64,000 bases of DNA from Lepidodermella squamata (Eukaryota; Gastrotricha): contig JBLDXI010000074.1 in NCBI GenBank assembly GCA_047495785.1, positions 744,001-808,000 of the forward strand, given 5' to 3'. A program made the position numbers and the translations under genes. Shown here piece by piece: positions 47,926-59,491 of the stretch. The notes below the pieces were generated by a model, which made no database searches, was not told the origin of the DNA, and was given only the letters and a program-made list of their open reading frames with translations. Each line of letters opens with the position of its first letter. Position 1 is the first letter of the stretch.

Positions 47926-49531
47926 TTATTCCGCTTGCTTCAGATTCAGCAAGGTCTGCTCGCTGCCACGGCCATTCAGCTTCTCGCATCGATCCAAGTA
48001 TCGAACTCGCATCGAAGGTCGCCGTTTCTTCAAAAACCTCGATTGATATTCGCTGCGCTTGTTCATCTTGACAACCAGATAGCCTCGATTCCAGCCAAAC
48101 GTTGTTACCAAAGTTTTTCGAAGGGCTTTATCAACGACAAAAAACACAACGAAGCTTCCTGGATATTCAATCAAAACGCGAGATAAAGCTGTGATAGCGA
48201 TAGAGGCGGTTGTAACGTCGGCAATGCGATTTTCCCATGATATTGTGCTGAATATGTTGAACATAAGGACAGGTATAGCGCTGAATAGACTGGTTAGATT
48301 CGAGGCTATGACCAGCATGCAGAGAGACCGCTGGGAGAACTGAATGCTTTCGACCTCCAACTGAGATTTCGAGCCAAGTTGACGAACAATGACCTGTAAA
48401 AAGAGTTAAAGGCTGTATCTCTCAAAGAAAAGCTCTGAAATCTGAAATTGAGACTGGAGTTGTCACATTTATAACCTTTCAGGATTCCTAACGTCCATTA
48501 ACTGAGAGTTGCAAAAATAAAATTCTCGACTACGATTTGACAAAAGTTGGAAAACTCTTAGTTCTTAGTGAATAAGTTCTGAACTTCGGCAATTAGGGAC
48601 TCTCGCGAACAATTTCGCGTGAATCCGTGAATCCTGGCCCTATTGGACCGTGATGAAATGGGATATTGAATAGATGATCCTTGGTTGTGTTTACTGCTTT
48701 GGCAACTTTGTTATAACAGCTTACCGGTCTTGAAGTTTGAAAGATCAGGAAAACCGTGAAAAGCGCTGTCAGTAGCAGAGCACACCCTGACTCATTGATC
48801 GCCGCCAAGGTTTGGCAGTAGCTTACGAAAAGCGTATCTGGTTTCATGACCCAACGGATCCGCGGACACTTCAACGCGTCATCGAACACAAACAGCGACA
48901 TATGCGGCAGGTAAAGCAGATATCCGAGACAAAACGAGAAAATTATCAAGACACAGCTACATTTATGGCATTTCTGCGTCGGTTTCTTCAAACCCCCTGC
49001 CTGTTGACTTTTCACGAATCGATGGTAGCGCTCGATGGTTGTTATGAGGGATAGGAGGAAGCAAACGTATGTCGTGTAGATTAAAACCGGCCAGAAGACG
49101 TAGATTTCAAAGAAAATCGTGCTACTCGTATGGGAGTAGAAGGATGATTCAAAGAGAAACACACTGTAGATTGCTAGTGCTACAGCTTGCAGAAAGGATC
49201 GCACGCTGAAAAATGTGTATGTCGGCGAGCGGATCGACTGGTTTTGCTTGAGTAACAAGATGCCGGTTAGAAAATTGCCGAAAAATCCGAAAATGCAAAT
49301 GAAGGGGAGGATGAAGCCGTGGAAGGCGTATTCCGACAGCCGATTCGAGGCCATTGGCAGGCCGAGAATGGATTCGAAAAAATGGCGACATTCGTGGTGT
49401 TCGCTGTCGTTATGGGATTCCGATTCCATTATATCGGGCGCCATATTTCCGGAGCTGTGCGAGCAGCATGATTCGATGAAAATTACAAACAAGGCTATGA
49501 AAGAATGTCTGGCCTTAGTAAATTCTCCCAT
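47926..49531 (-). CDS. Class A (rhodopsin-like) G-protein-coupled receptor, peptide-receptor type
   Basis: Two minus-strand exons (48725-49531 and 47926-48393, phase 0) give 424 residues. A possible signal sequence and an extracellular N-terminus of about 60 residues precede seven hydrophobic segments. TM1 carries GNFLTG, TM2 lies near SVRSFLQAVALAIY, and TM3 ends with the ERY motif (TTIERYHRF). The intron falls after TM5. TM7 has EYPGSF where NPxxY is usual. The tail is basic. The general pattern resembles FMRFamide/myosuppressin-like receptors, but the ligand cannot be assigned. It signals through G proteins at the plasma membrane. Confidence 0.75.
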
Positions 49532-50415
49532 CTGTAATCCTTTCTAAAATAACAAAATTCGGAGTGATTCTTTTAATATTAAATGTGTTTTTAAGGAAAA
49601 ATAATAAAAGGAAGGCCCCTCAAGTAGTAAAGCCTGAAATCGCGATTAGAAATTCGATGCCTAAATGGCAAAAATCGCTGTTTACCTGAAGTAAGTGACT
49701 AAAGAATGAAGCCCGAAATACTAGTAGTTATTTGCCCCATCTCAAGTTTATATGCTATAAATTATCACATTTCGGCTCTATATTGTTGATGCCATTAGCA
49801 AGTACTATTTATACAGATGCGCTGTTTGTCTCCGGCTCAAGTACTATTCCTCTCGAATAACAGCGATTGTTGACGTGTCAATATTTGAAATCGAATGCCG
49901 CAACATATTCTATGCTACAGATCTTATACATCTTGTATAAGCGTGGAAAATCTTTAAGCTCATAGTGTTGTAACTGCTATTGGAATGATCGTGCGGATTC
50001 CTGCATCCTGTATCCTTTTAAATTCATGGCTGGGAAAAAGGAGGGGATGAAGGAGGGGTCATAAGATCGAAAAGAACATTCTTCTTCTCAGAGCTGCAGA
50101 AGAGATTGCGAATTGAATACCGTTTTAATCAATGTCGGCAGCTACTATGTACTAAATTTGGCCAAAATCGACAGAAGTTAGTTTGGAAAGCACTAAATTT
50201 CTCATTGGAAACCAGCACGGAAACAGATGCCGGTTAGAAATCAATACAACGCAGCGATGAATTACCGTTTTTAAACTCAACAAGACCAATATTTGATGTT
50301 CGTTTATTTGTTGAATGTTTTACGTCTCAACAAGGTTTAGAATTACAACACCACTCGCTATTCGGAGATTATTGTCACTTCGAATTTTGGAATTTTGCTA
50401 TCACTCACATCAGAA
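49532..50415. other. Intergenic, no supported gene
   Basis: Upstream DNA of the GPCR gene and 3' flank of the first channel gene. Short ORFs only. Confidence 0.5.
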
Positions 50416-53400
50416 TTATGTTTTTGAAATGAAAAAGTACGCGTGTATAGCAATTAGCGAACATAGTGCAAGAAGAAAAACGGACAAGTCCCGAATACGA
50501 TATTTCGGGTACTTCCCAAACATCAGTTCCTCTGCCTGTTTGGTATAGGCGTGCAGATACCAAAATAGAAAAATAGCCCAACTCGTCATAGCGGCCGAAA
50601 TAACCACTAGCGAACTGATGTAAATGTACAACAACGTATTTTGCGGGCTTTCCGGTACCAAATTGCTGAACTGGGCTAGCCCCATTATCAACGTAAGAAA
50701 AATGTAGATTCCAAAGCAAAGTCTCGCAGCTTCTCCTGGCGGCATTAGGAAAGTTGTTAATTGAATGCCGATCAGCAAAATCCAAGGAGCTACAACGTTT
50801 GCCAAGATATATCTCGGCTCGCGTTTGAAAGTGAACGAGAAAACAGCTGAGCTTAGCTCATCGCCGAATTCATCTCTGTTAACAAAAGACGTCACGCTGC
50901 TTCCTTTGTATACCCAATCGCCATCTTCCAAGCTGAGATTCGCCTGAGAGTCATTCGTTGAAGCTCCATGGATCTTGAGGTCAACTTCGGAAAATGCTAT
51001 CATATGCGCGCCTTCTCGCAATCTGAGCTCGACGTCGCAAGATTGTTGATCGAACGGGAACTTCGCAATATCGAACGGGCAATAAGTCGTGAAAACGCCT
51101 TTCCGCTTCCAATAAAATACGATGTCCCGTTTCTTATCATCAGGATTGTCAATAAGCAATATTTCAGCTCTGTCATGGATCGACTCAGAGGATAAGGCGA
51201 TATCATCTACGGCAGAATTAAGCTCGATCTGAGGCTTCCAAATCTTCTTCAAATCATTGACAACAATTCGTTGAATGCCGTATCTATCACTACTGCTGCA
51301 AGATGAAACGACCCAAGCGATATGGATAGTCCCAGCGAATTTCAGGGACTGTTCGACAGTTTCAAGTTCGATTATTCTGTCGACGTTCAATAGAATGTCA
51401 ATCCCAAAAATATCACCGGGCTTTATGGACGGGGGTGTTCTTCGGAAAGGGTTCAAAACTTCACATTTCCATACCAATTCCTCCACTGTTAGATTCGAAG
51501 TAGCTGATGGTATGTAATTCTCAATCTGAGGCTTGAAAACAGGTTCGACCTTCGCCTTTTCATACAAACTAGCTTCTTTAGGGTTCTTGGTTGAAACTTG
51601 AAACGGTGAGCTAGTTTGGGGATATGACGTAGTTTTAGTAGTTGAACTCGAACTCGAAGTAGTTGTTGTAGTCGTTGTAGTTTCATCCGGTGGATACTTT
51701 GTCGAATGAGCTTTTAGACAAGCGATGGAAAATTGCTCTATCTCCTGGTCATTCAACACGCGATCGTAGAGCGAAACGCATTTAAACGCAAATTGGACTA
51801 CACTGATGGATTTGCTGTAAAGAGCCGCAGCTTTGTTCGTCCCTATCGCGAATCTGTTGTTACTTGTCTCGCTCAACTCCGGGAAGATAATTCCACTGGG
51901 TAGGGTGATAACACAACTTGCCATGTCTGGGAATCGCCTGATACTCATTTCCCATCTGGTGTAGTCGAAATTTATCGTAATTAGTGACCAAGCTCGCGTG
52001 GTCCCAATCGACGGAACGGTGCATGCAGTGATTACGTAGTTCGATATCGATGATGAACTCCACGACCAAATAAAAAATTTGCTCGCTTTCGCGTTGAATA
52101 CAACGGAGATAAAATTGTCATATTTATCCACCCACGTTACAAACGATTGGTTTTCGTATTTTCCTTCTGAGCTCAGAATCGTGAAATAACCGATGATCGT
52201 CACGCTTTTAGTTTTCAGAAAGTAATGCGCTAGATTGCCGTCCCTTGACATGACCGTGAAAGGGTTTCCTGTGGTTGGCATGAAAACTTCTTCCCAGCAG
52301 GTCGAACAGTTGAAAGGGTGGATATTATCTATTTTACTCGTACTGATTGATGAAGGATCAATAACGCCTATAATCGCCGAATTCCCAGCCCCGGATTGAT
52401 CGAGGGCAAAGGTTCTGGTAAGAGCTGTGTCGTCTACGAAATCAGTTAAGAACCCGCTCCTGTGCAATGGGTAAAAAACCAAAGCTCCCGTCGGGAGGGA
52501 ATTTGACTCAAATCGGCAGTCTGGAGGCTCGAAACCAGTTGGGCATACGCACATTGAAGCTGGCGTAGTGCCGTGGTCCCACCAATAATTAGGGGACGAT
52601 TTGCAACTTCCACCATTGAGGCATATTATCCCGCCGCAATCAGGCGATGGTTTACATTGCAAGCCATAGCGAAACATGAGCGTGCTGTCTACTTCGCCAC
52701 ATTTGGCCTTGAAAAAGCGGCGTGGGACATCTTCCGAGATGACTTCGGGCGGAGGCGGGTCTGGTTCGGTGGCGATCACTGCGTTTGCAGGGCACTGAAG
52801 TACGAGTTCTGAACCGTAATTGTTCCGGAATCTGGTCCTCATTGCTATATCAGTTGTGGCAAATTCTCGTTGGCTAAGAGGACAAGCAGGTGCATCTTCT
52901 GCAATAGGAAATAGGCTCTACCATGGCCAATCTTAAGAGTTGAGCTACATGATTACTTACCTAATTTAACGATCTGGAAAACGTTCAAAGCTGTAATGTT
53001 CATGATAGTGTATTGATTTTTAGTTGTGTGTAATCCCATTCCAAAGATGATGCCATTTTTGACGGCATCGAAAAACCCAGATATTTCGCCCAGGAATACC
53101 AAATCGCATTGCCCAGCTTCCGGTATAATGAAACAAAAGGAGACGCTTTGATCCTGCTGGATTTGAATCGATATAGTCGCTGCCACTGGGATCGAAGGAA
53201 TGCTAACGTTGCCGAATTGGTATTCCTCATTCCAAGTGGTTGCATTGTGTTGATAAATGTCCGCGCCGGAAGCAGGGGGAAAGAAAAAGCCTACTACTGT
53301 TGGCGGAGTCCGATAAAATCGTAGCGCTAAGCCGTGTCTAAACTTCATATTACTAATGTAGCCATAAGAAGCAGCATTAGCTTGTTGATCTGTCAGAGAA

Positions 53401-54934
53401 TAATTAATTCGATAAATTTGTCGGCTAACATCTCGCAAAACTAACAGTTATAACTCAATCCAGCTTTATCCATTAGATAGATGCTTAGCATTGACCCATC
53501 CCGTATTCCTGTCCAATTGTTGTAAGTAATTTCGACTTGATAACCGTCGTCACCAAACTCAACTTTGTCCTGATTTCAATGGAATATCATTCGGATCGAT
53601 GATTTTTCCTTATTCTCATACCGTGCTCCAAATAAATGCCACATCTCTGGTACGTTCGGTGCTCCGTGCTATTTCTAGCGTGAGGCTCGAGTTCGATACT
53701 ACACAGCTACCAATTGGGTACCATTTTAAAACTGAGAATCGATTAAATTGAGCGACAATTAAGGAAACAGCAAGAAATCTTACGAAAAGTATCAAATCGG
53801 TCAATTGATATTTCGTCGAGAAAAGCAGTTGAATAGCCTTCAGGAGGAGGCAGCATAGGCGCCAACGGGCTCCCAATATAGTTAGGGCGGAACTTCATGT
53901 CTGAAAAGACAATGTCGAGTATGTTTACCTAAAATGGCCTAAATTTCTTACCGTATTGAAGCTCGTAGATAGCCAATCCACGTATTACGATGAGCTCCTC
54001 GGCTTGTGAACCAAGTGGTAAGACTGAAGCCAGACCGACAAGAGCATTTCCGCGACGGATCGTTGATCGCAAGAACAGAGCTTCGTGAATTGAGGCGCTG
54101 CATGCGAAAAATGGCGATTCTGCATTTCTCGGAGCAAAGTAAATAGCCAATAGATTGCTAACCATCTGCACAATCATGACGGCATCCGAAAAATCTGTGG
54201 GGCCATTTGCATCGATCAGCAGACTGTCGCACATAGCAAACTGGTGAGCAAAACCATTTTTTGAAATGTAAGGCCAAGGCTCTTGTCTGATATTTGCTCC
54301 TTCCCGGCGTGAAGTTGCATGAATGATGTCTGGCTTGATGTGGATTCCAAGACCATTCAGCGCATTGTTAGCTGGGTCTTTCAGGCCATAATAAGGAAAC
54401 GTAAGGTTAATCATGTCGATGGATGATTCTTCAAAGAGGTAGAAGACGAAACCGCCTAAGGCCTTCCATGCAGAGATGTCTTTCGCAGTGATGGAGAATC
54501 TTATTTCCACACGCCAGTTGACCATCGTTCGTGGCAGCTTGGTCTATCAAAAATTAGCTACAGCTCTATTTCAGGATCCTAGCAGCCTAAACTATTACCG
54601 TGCTCCAAATTGTTACATTTTCCTTAGGTATAATGGGGCTTCTTAATGCCATATTTTGTGGGCTATTTTTAGCCGGTAACACTGGAAAGTTGCCATTCGG
54701 GGATATTATGTGCCAATTCCCTGAAGTTTCTGAAACGGTTTGGAAACAACGAATCTATAGTTCCATGCGAAGTGCTCATATCTTACTCAACGAGCTGAAA
54801 TCAACCATGGATAATTCAGGAACAAAAACGGCATTATAACCAGGAAACTTGGCATACTCCCGTGGTAGGGGCTGGGCTGCAATTCTTGCGAATGATAGCA
54901 AGAAAAACCAACCGCTTAGACTTAGTCGCGCCAT
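50416..54934 (-). CDS. Lectin-EGF-LamG chimeric Cys-loop ligand-gated ion channel (copy 1)
   Basis: Eight minus-strand exons (54787-54934, 54599-54720, 53952-54543, 53784-53900, 53622-53731, 53455-53569, 52961-53389 and 50416-52898) give 1371 residues. Order: a signal peptide (1-20); an L-type-lectin-like domain (about 40-285: NVTIWST, WRVEIRFSI, GLGIHIKP, LAIYEL); a second such domain (about 320-544: VAFIWST, YQVEITY, FGMGLHTT); EGF (626-672, LNGGSC and CVCPTGFEPPDC); a LamG-like domain (about 680-940, ending in VSLYDRVLNDQEI); a Thr/Ser linker; then a Cys-loop receptor. The loop CPFDIAKFPFDQQSC has the exact 13-residue spacing. M1-M4 lie near 1241-1262, 1269-1290, 1298-1327 and 1348-1369. 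No vicinal cysteines are seen in loop C. The M3-M4 loop is only about 20 residues. The usual lectin GADG metal-site Asp is absent (ALGG), so sugar binding is uncertain. Confidence 0.85.
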
Positions 54935-55583
54935 TAGCCAGAATTATTCTAGTGTAATAACTGATATCTTGAATTCTTATTATTTCAGATATAGCGTTAC
55001 TTCGATAGATTAAGGCTCAATGGAATGGACACGAAACGAGGCGACACAATCGGATGTGTGGTTTGCGGAGCCACAGAAACACTTCAGAGCTTGTTTGTTT
55101 TTTTTTAAATTTTGCGATACCAGATTCATTGCAAGTAAATATAGAACCAATTAACAGTGAATTTAATTCAAGATAAACACTGAAATGATGATATTCGAAT
55201 ATACCAGGGCTGTGGATTCAGCGCAAGCAAATGCTCCTCAAATTTGTTCTTTTCAGAATAAATGGATTCTTTTCATTAGGGTTTACGTTTAGGGCTATTC
55301 CAAAGTTATGTAACGCCACAATTAAATCTACCGTATAAGTCGCTATTAATAGTCGCTAATGAGATTCAAAGACCTTTGAAGGCAAAGGCACGAAGTTTTC
55401 AAAGCTCCTTTCAAAGCTCCACACCTTGCTTCTCACTCATCGTCACTTATAATTGTTCACCCGTAATGGCAGCCTATTCGATTTCAAACAAACGGGGTCC
55501 AACTTCAATGAAATTTCAACTTTATTGAAATGAAAAACGCATGGCGACAAAGTGAAAATTGAAACCGAGAACAGAACGTCTCA
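54935..55583. other. Promoter region of channel copy 1
   Basis: 650 bp with no coding sequence. It contains the 5' flank of the channel gene and the 3' flank of the next minus-strand gene. Confidence 0.5.
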
Positions 55584-56357
55584 TTATTTCCCGTTATGAC
55601 ATCCGTTGTATTTATTAGCAGAACTGATGTATAACGCAATGCATGCCTTGTCATCTTCCTTACAGGACGTGAACGCCCTATCGCGGACCGTTATCGAAAT
55701 TCGGCCGTTTGCCGAGACGCCCGCTCGGTTCGGCCCGCAGTACACAACATTGCGCAGACCGGCTTTGCGATACAGTGAAGCTAATTCGCGAGCGCCAACA
55801 ACAAAGTTGACAGCTCGGCTGCCGGCCGTTCCAATGACTTGCTCGCCACAGCTAACAGACAGGTAATTCACGCAATGGGTGGCTGGCAGTTCGAATGTAA
55901 AAGATTGCAGCGTGCCTTCAGGCGTTTGCAATGTATCCTGTGCGAAGTAGAAATCCTTGGTCGCGCCAACTTCAGCAGTCGCTTTCATCGTGTTTCGGTT
56001 TGTTTTTCCGTTGTGGTTTCGCGTGCACATTTGAATGTTGTAGGCCCAGTATTTCCGATTGGCGTGTTTGCATCCTACCATTGCCAATGAGCCCTGACAT
56101 TTTGGTGTCTTGAGCAAATCGTTCGGGCTCGCTAAAACTGAACTCGAACATCGCCTGGCTTCATTGACAACCTTGCCGCCGATGCTAGATATCAAGTTGT
56201 AAGCTGCTATGCCGACGCTGAGAGCGGTAAGAATAGTTTCGATAAATCGCTCGTCGGCTATTTCTTCGCTTGTACCATTTGCAACCGAGAGAGAAGATGT
56301 TCGAATAGCGAAAAGAAGCACAGAGGCGCTTAAGGCCAGAAATCTCGTGAAGAGCAT
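55584..56357 (-). CDS. Secreted cysteine-containing protein, unknown
   Basis: A single minus-strand exon. The frame is open further upstream to 56519, but the ATG at 56357 gives a clear signal peptide (MLFTRFLALSASVLLFAIRT) and a 257-residue product, so that start is preferred. The mature part contains about ten cysteines (ARRCSSS, TPKCQGS, VGCKH, QMCTRN, THCVN, VSCGEQ, VYCGP, TSCKEDD, KACIAL and NGCHN), probably forming disulfides, and ends in NKYNGCHNGK. There is no membrane segment after the signal. I do not recognise the family. It lies upstream of channel copy 1 on the same strand, but nothing links their functions. Confidence 0.65.
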   Translation of the reverse strand: MLFTRFLALSASVLLFAIRTSSLSVANGTSEEIADERFIETILTALSVGIAAYNLISSIGGKVVNEARRCSSSVLASPNDLLKTPKCQGSLAMVGCKHANRKYWAYNIQMCTRNHNGKTNRNTMKATAEVGATKDFYFAQDTLQTPEGTLQSFTFELPATHCVNYLSVSCGEQVIGTAGSRAVNFVVGARELASLYRKAGLRNVVYCGPNRAGVSANGRISITVRDRAFTSCKEDDKACIALYISSANKYNGCHNGK

Positions 56358-57129
56358 TACTTTATTAACAAAATAAGCTTTTTCTGAATGGAACAGCGCG
56401 TGTGCTCGGGCGTCAGTTGATTTGGGTAAAAGTTTGGCGGCTCGCTCAGCTGTTTCAGTCAATACTGGATCGTCATGACTTAAATAAAGGTAAGGCTTTC
56501 TGATAAAAGTGACGAGCAAACCTCATAGACCTAGTTTTAAGACAGAGATCTTACTGAGCCTTTCGTGGCGTGTGATGTTGATCTGCTCCAGCATCGAGTG
56601 GGAAGGATAGTGAGTCGAGAACCCTTATAAACGAAATGAAAAATTATGTTCCGATTAATTCATCATTATAGAAAGTAAATGGATACACTTAGCCAGTTGG
56701 AGTTGGGCCATCGAGAGTTCATTTGAGGAGAAACATGGGGAACGAATGGTTCTCAGTTTCCTATATGTGGTACCGTGTTGAAGACTATTTATTGCTCTGC
56801 ACTCTGCATTTAATGCTGCTGCTTGAACCGTCGCTCATCAGATCACACAAGTTCTGATGGCGCATTGCAGCCACTCGACCATTCAACCCTCGCAATCGCA
56901 ACATATCAAAAACCTAATATGAGGGTAAGCTTGCCAATTTGCCAATTTGCCCCAAACCTGGGGTAAATTCAGCTTCCTGCATAATCGGAGTCAGGACCCA
57001 CTGAAACGTATATAAATGCGAAAAATCCAGGGGGTCATTTTTTTCCCGTGGCCATTTTGCCCCAATTTATTTGAATTTTGAATTTATGCCAAGTGTGTAT
57101 TATCACCGGCTTCTTATGCAAACAAGCCA
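56358..57129. other. Intergenic, no supported gene
   Basis: Upstream DNA of the secreted cysteine-containing gene followed by AT-rich sequence. Near 57108-57127 lies the GGCTTCTTATGCAAACAAGC element that also accompanies other leader-family genes. Confidence 0.45.
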
Positions 57130-57350
57130 CCTCGCTAGCGTTTCGGTATAACTCTCCATTTGACGGTAAGTATTTTACCGCAGCATGCAAACAGGGTTAC
57201 ATTAATGCTTGTGCGTAGAAACTAAAAGTCTTTGAATGCTTGAGTGTCTCAGTGTATTGCTGCTTGCGGTAAATTATTTACCGCAACTAGAGAACAATGG
57301 CGAGATGGAGTTACCGTCAAATGGAGAGTTATATCGAAACGCTAGCGAGG
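57130..57350. mobile_element. 221-bp inverted-repeat element upstream of leader-family member 4
   Basis: Arms at 57130-57169 and 57311-57350 are about 40 bp and almost perfect reverse complements (the left begins CCTCGCTAGCGTTTCGGTAT). The element splits a region in which the GGCTTGTTTGCA motif now appears on both sides in opposite orientation. No coding capacity. Probably a small foldback or MITE-like insertion in the promoter-distal region. A hairpin formed in place is the alternative. Confidence 0.6.
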
Positions 57351-57565
57351 CGACTTGTTTGCACTTTGCACAAGAAGCCGGTGAAAGTACACCAGGCATA
57401 ATTCAAAATTCAAATATGCAAATGTGTGACCTAATTTTTCATAATATTTCAGCAATGTTCTTATGGATGCCTCTTCGCCGCTGCCGTTTTTTTCATCACC
57501 CAATAATTGCATCGGTATCCACGAAACACGTGAATGCGCCTCGTCATACGCACGTGAACTCGAGT

Positions 57566-57606
57566 TTGAACAGTTGGCGGCATTTGTCCCACGAAGGCCT
57601 ATAAAA
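57566..57606 (+). promoter_or_regulatory. Shared leader-family core promoter (member 4)
   Basis: TTTGAACAGTTGGCGG is followed by a diverged middle (CATTTGTCCCACGAAG) and CCTATAAAATAAG, 60 bp upstream of the ATG. The GGTTAACC palindrome of the other three promoters is lost here. Confidence 0.6.
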
Positions 57607-57665
57607 TAAGAAGGCTGGCGGCAAATTTTCACAATTATTTTTTCATTCAAAAATTTCTTTTCAAC

Positions 57666-58038
57666 ATGAACAAGATCCTCCTTCTCACCCTTGCAGTGGT
57701 CCGTTTCCGAGCTGAAGTTATCTCTTTTGCTACCACATTCTTTCATTTCACAGGCTTTCGTCGCCGTGGTTGCTGTAGCAGCCGACGATGCTGATCGCGA
57801 ATCGGCGCGTGAGGCCCCCTACGCGAAGGTAGCTCATGCAGACAAGAAGCATAAAGGCAAAAAGCACTCTCATGCACCGGGCAAGAAAGCCCATGGCGCC
57901 AACAAGGGCAAGGCCGTCAAGTTGAACAGCAGGGCACCGCCAGATGTCAAGATGCTTCTCCGCGAGGAACAAATCCAAGAGGAAGCTAGCCGGAGAACCT
58001 TTATTGCTGGTGGTGACGCCCCGATCAATAGGACATAA
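57666..58038 (+). CDS. Leader-exon family member 4: secreted His/Lys-rich protein
   Basis: Exons 57666-57698 and 57754-58038 (phase 0) give 105 residues. MNKILLLTLAV joins AFVAVVAVAADDADRESAR. The cationic core HADKKHKGKKHSHAPGKK and LREEQIQEEASRR closely follow member 3, with a different C-terminal tail (TFIAGGDAPINRT). This is the only family member on the plus strand and it lies 18 kb from member 3, so the unit has been copied and inverted. The donor is GTCCGT, unlike GTTAGT in member 3, but the intron position is the same. Secretion is predicted. The role is unknown. Confidence 0.78.
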
Positions 58039-59491
58039 GCTGAACATGATCAGTTCATTGTTGCTGAGACGAGTACCCGAAGCTTACCTTTCGAGTGAAA
58101 ACCTTATTAATATGGCTGTATATTCACTTTATCTATAACTGAAGAATGTGGTTGCTGGGTGTTGTGTTGTTTGTTGCTGTGTCACCGTAGTCTAGTCCTC
58201 TCTGGAGTTATACACAAGCTGTTTATCTGGTGAATTATCCATTAAACTATTACAAAGGCATGCATATCATTTGGCTCCGATGAAGGGAAAAATGAAGATT
58301 GAAATCGCGAGCATTAAAAATGTGATGGCCACGTATAATCGATCTCCAGGCGCCCACAAACCACGCGAAAACCGAAAAAATTTACCTCCATGTTTCGTTG
58401 CGCAATTGGTAAGAACCTTAACAGATATGAACATAAATGCGTTTTACTCATATCGTCACCTGTTTGACGATAACTAGTTTTATATTAAACATCAAATCTG
58501 AGCGAAATCGGCGGTATATTTAGAATGAGCGCCTCGTGTCGGTTTAATTTCATTTTGAGACTTTCACGCTCTTTCCAACGTGTTGGCTTCCGTCAAGCCA
58601 GCGAGTGGCAACGCCAGATCGACGTTTTCGGCGCCCGCAATTTCGAAATAGGCGCCCGTAGTAGCGTAGTAGTTGTCCGACGTTTAAATTTCCTTTCACA
58701 AACACATGCACTTCGGCCCGCGCGCCCGAACCTTAAGCGCTCTTGACACAGCGTGTCATGAAATATTTTCAATAATTTCAATCTTATTAGGTAATTTGCC
58801 TTCAACTTTCTGTAAATTTCATGGAATCCATTTTGTTAAGCGAATAACATATTTGAAATTTCATTCCAGTTCGCATTTCACTAACCAGCATTGAATTGAA
58901 AATAAATCTCATTATTTCGTCGACGGAGGCGAAAATTTACGGATTCGACTATTAAGTAAAATTAGGGCTGGTTGAAAAATCGCGGGGTGAATAGCCCGCC
59001 GCCCCTTCTCGAGATTGAAGAACCGTGAACAATATCAGTAAAAACCAATGAAAAATAACCGAAAATCCCCAAACAATGCTTTGAACTTCCAGCTCGAAAG
59101 CCTGACATTTTCAGAGCTTTCAGGTTATTTTTCGGGGTGTTTTACCGACATTGTTCAGAGTTTTGTTAGGATATTTAAATTAATAGCGAATACAACCGGA
59201 GAATTTTCGTACGGGTTGCCCTCGAAATCAAATAATTATAATTAGTTTTCGATCTCACCTACTCAGCTGATAAGCCGTGATGCGGCAACAAACCCAACTC
59301 CATCCTTATCTGAAAGTAACAAACCCAGCATTGCCCGCTATCATTGTCACGAATTTATTGATAAGGGCTAACCACTGGGCACGTGTTGGCTTTGATTGCG
59401 CTCTAGCTTTGGTAGAGAAGATATAAAATAGGAATAAACAGAGCTTTTTACTCTGCTCACTCATCCTCCTTGGGCAAGCTCACAATCTAAA
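58039..59491. other. Intergenic, no supported gene
   Basis: 1.45 kb between the leader-family gene and the third reductase. Short ORFs (for example 58271-58477 and 59048-59245) have no motif or splice support. A TATA-like AAGATATAAAATAGG lies at 59416-59430, about 65 bp upstream of the reductase ATG. Confidence 0.5.

Noticed and set aside
58271-58477. Small basic plus-strand frame (68 codons)
   Set aside because: No homology recognised, no promoter or splice evidence.
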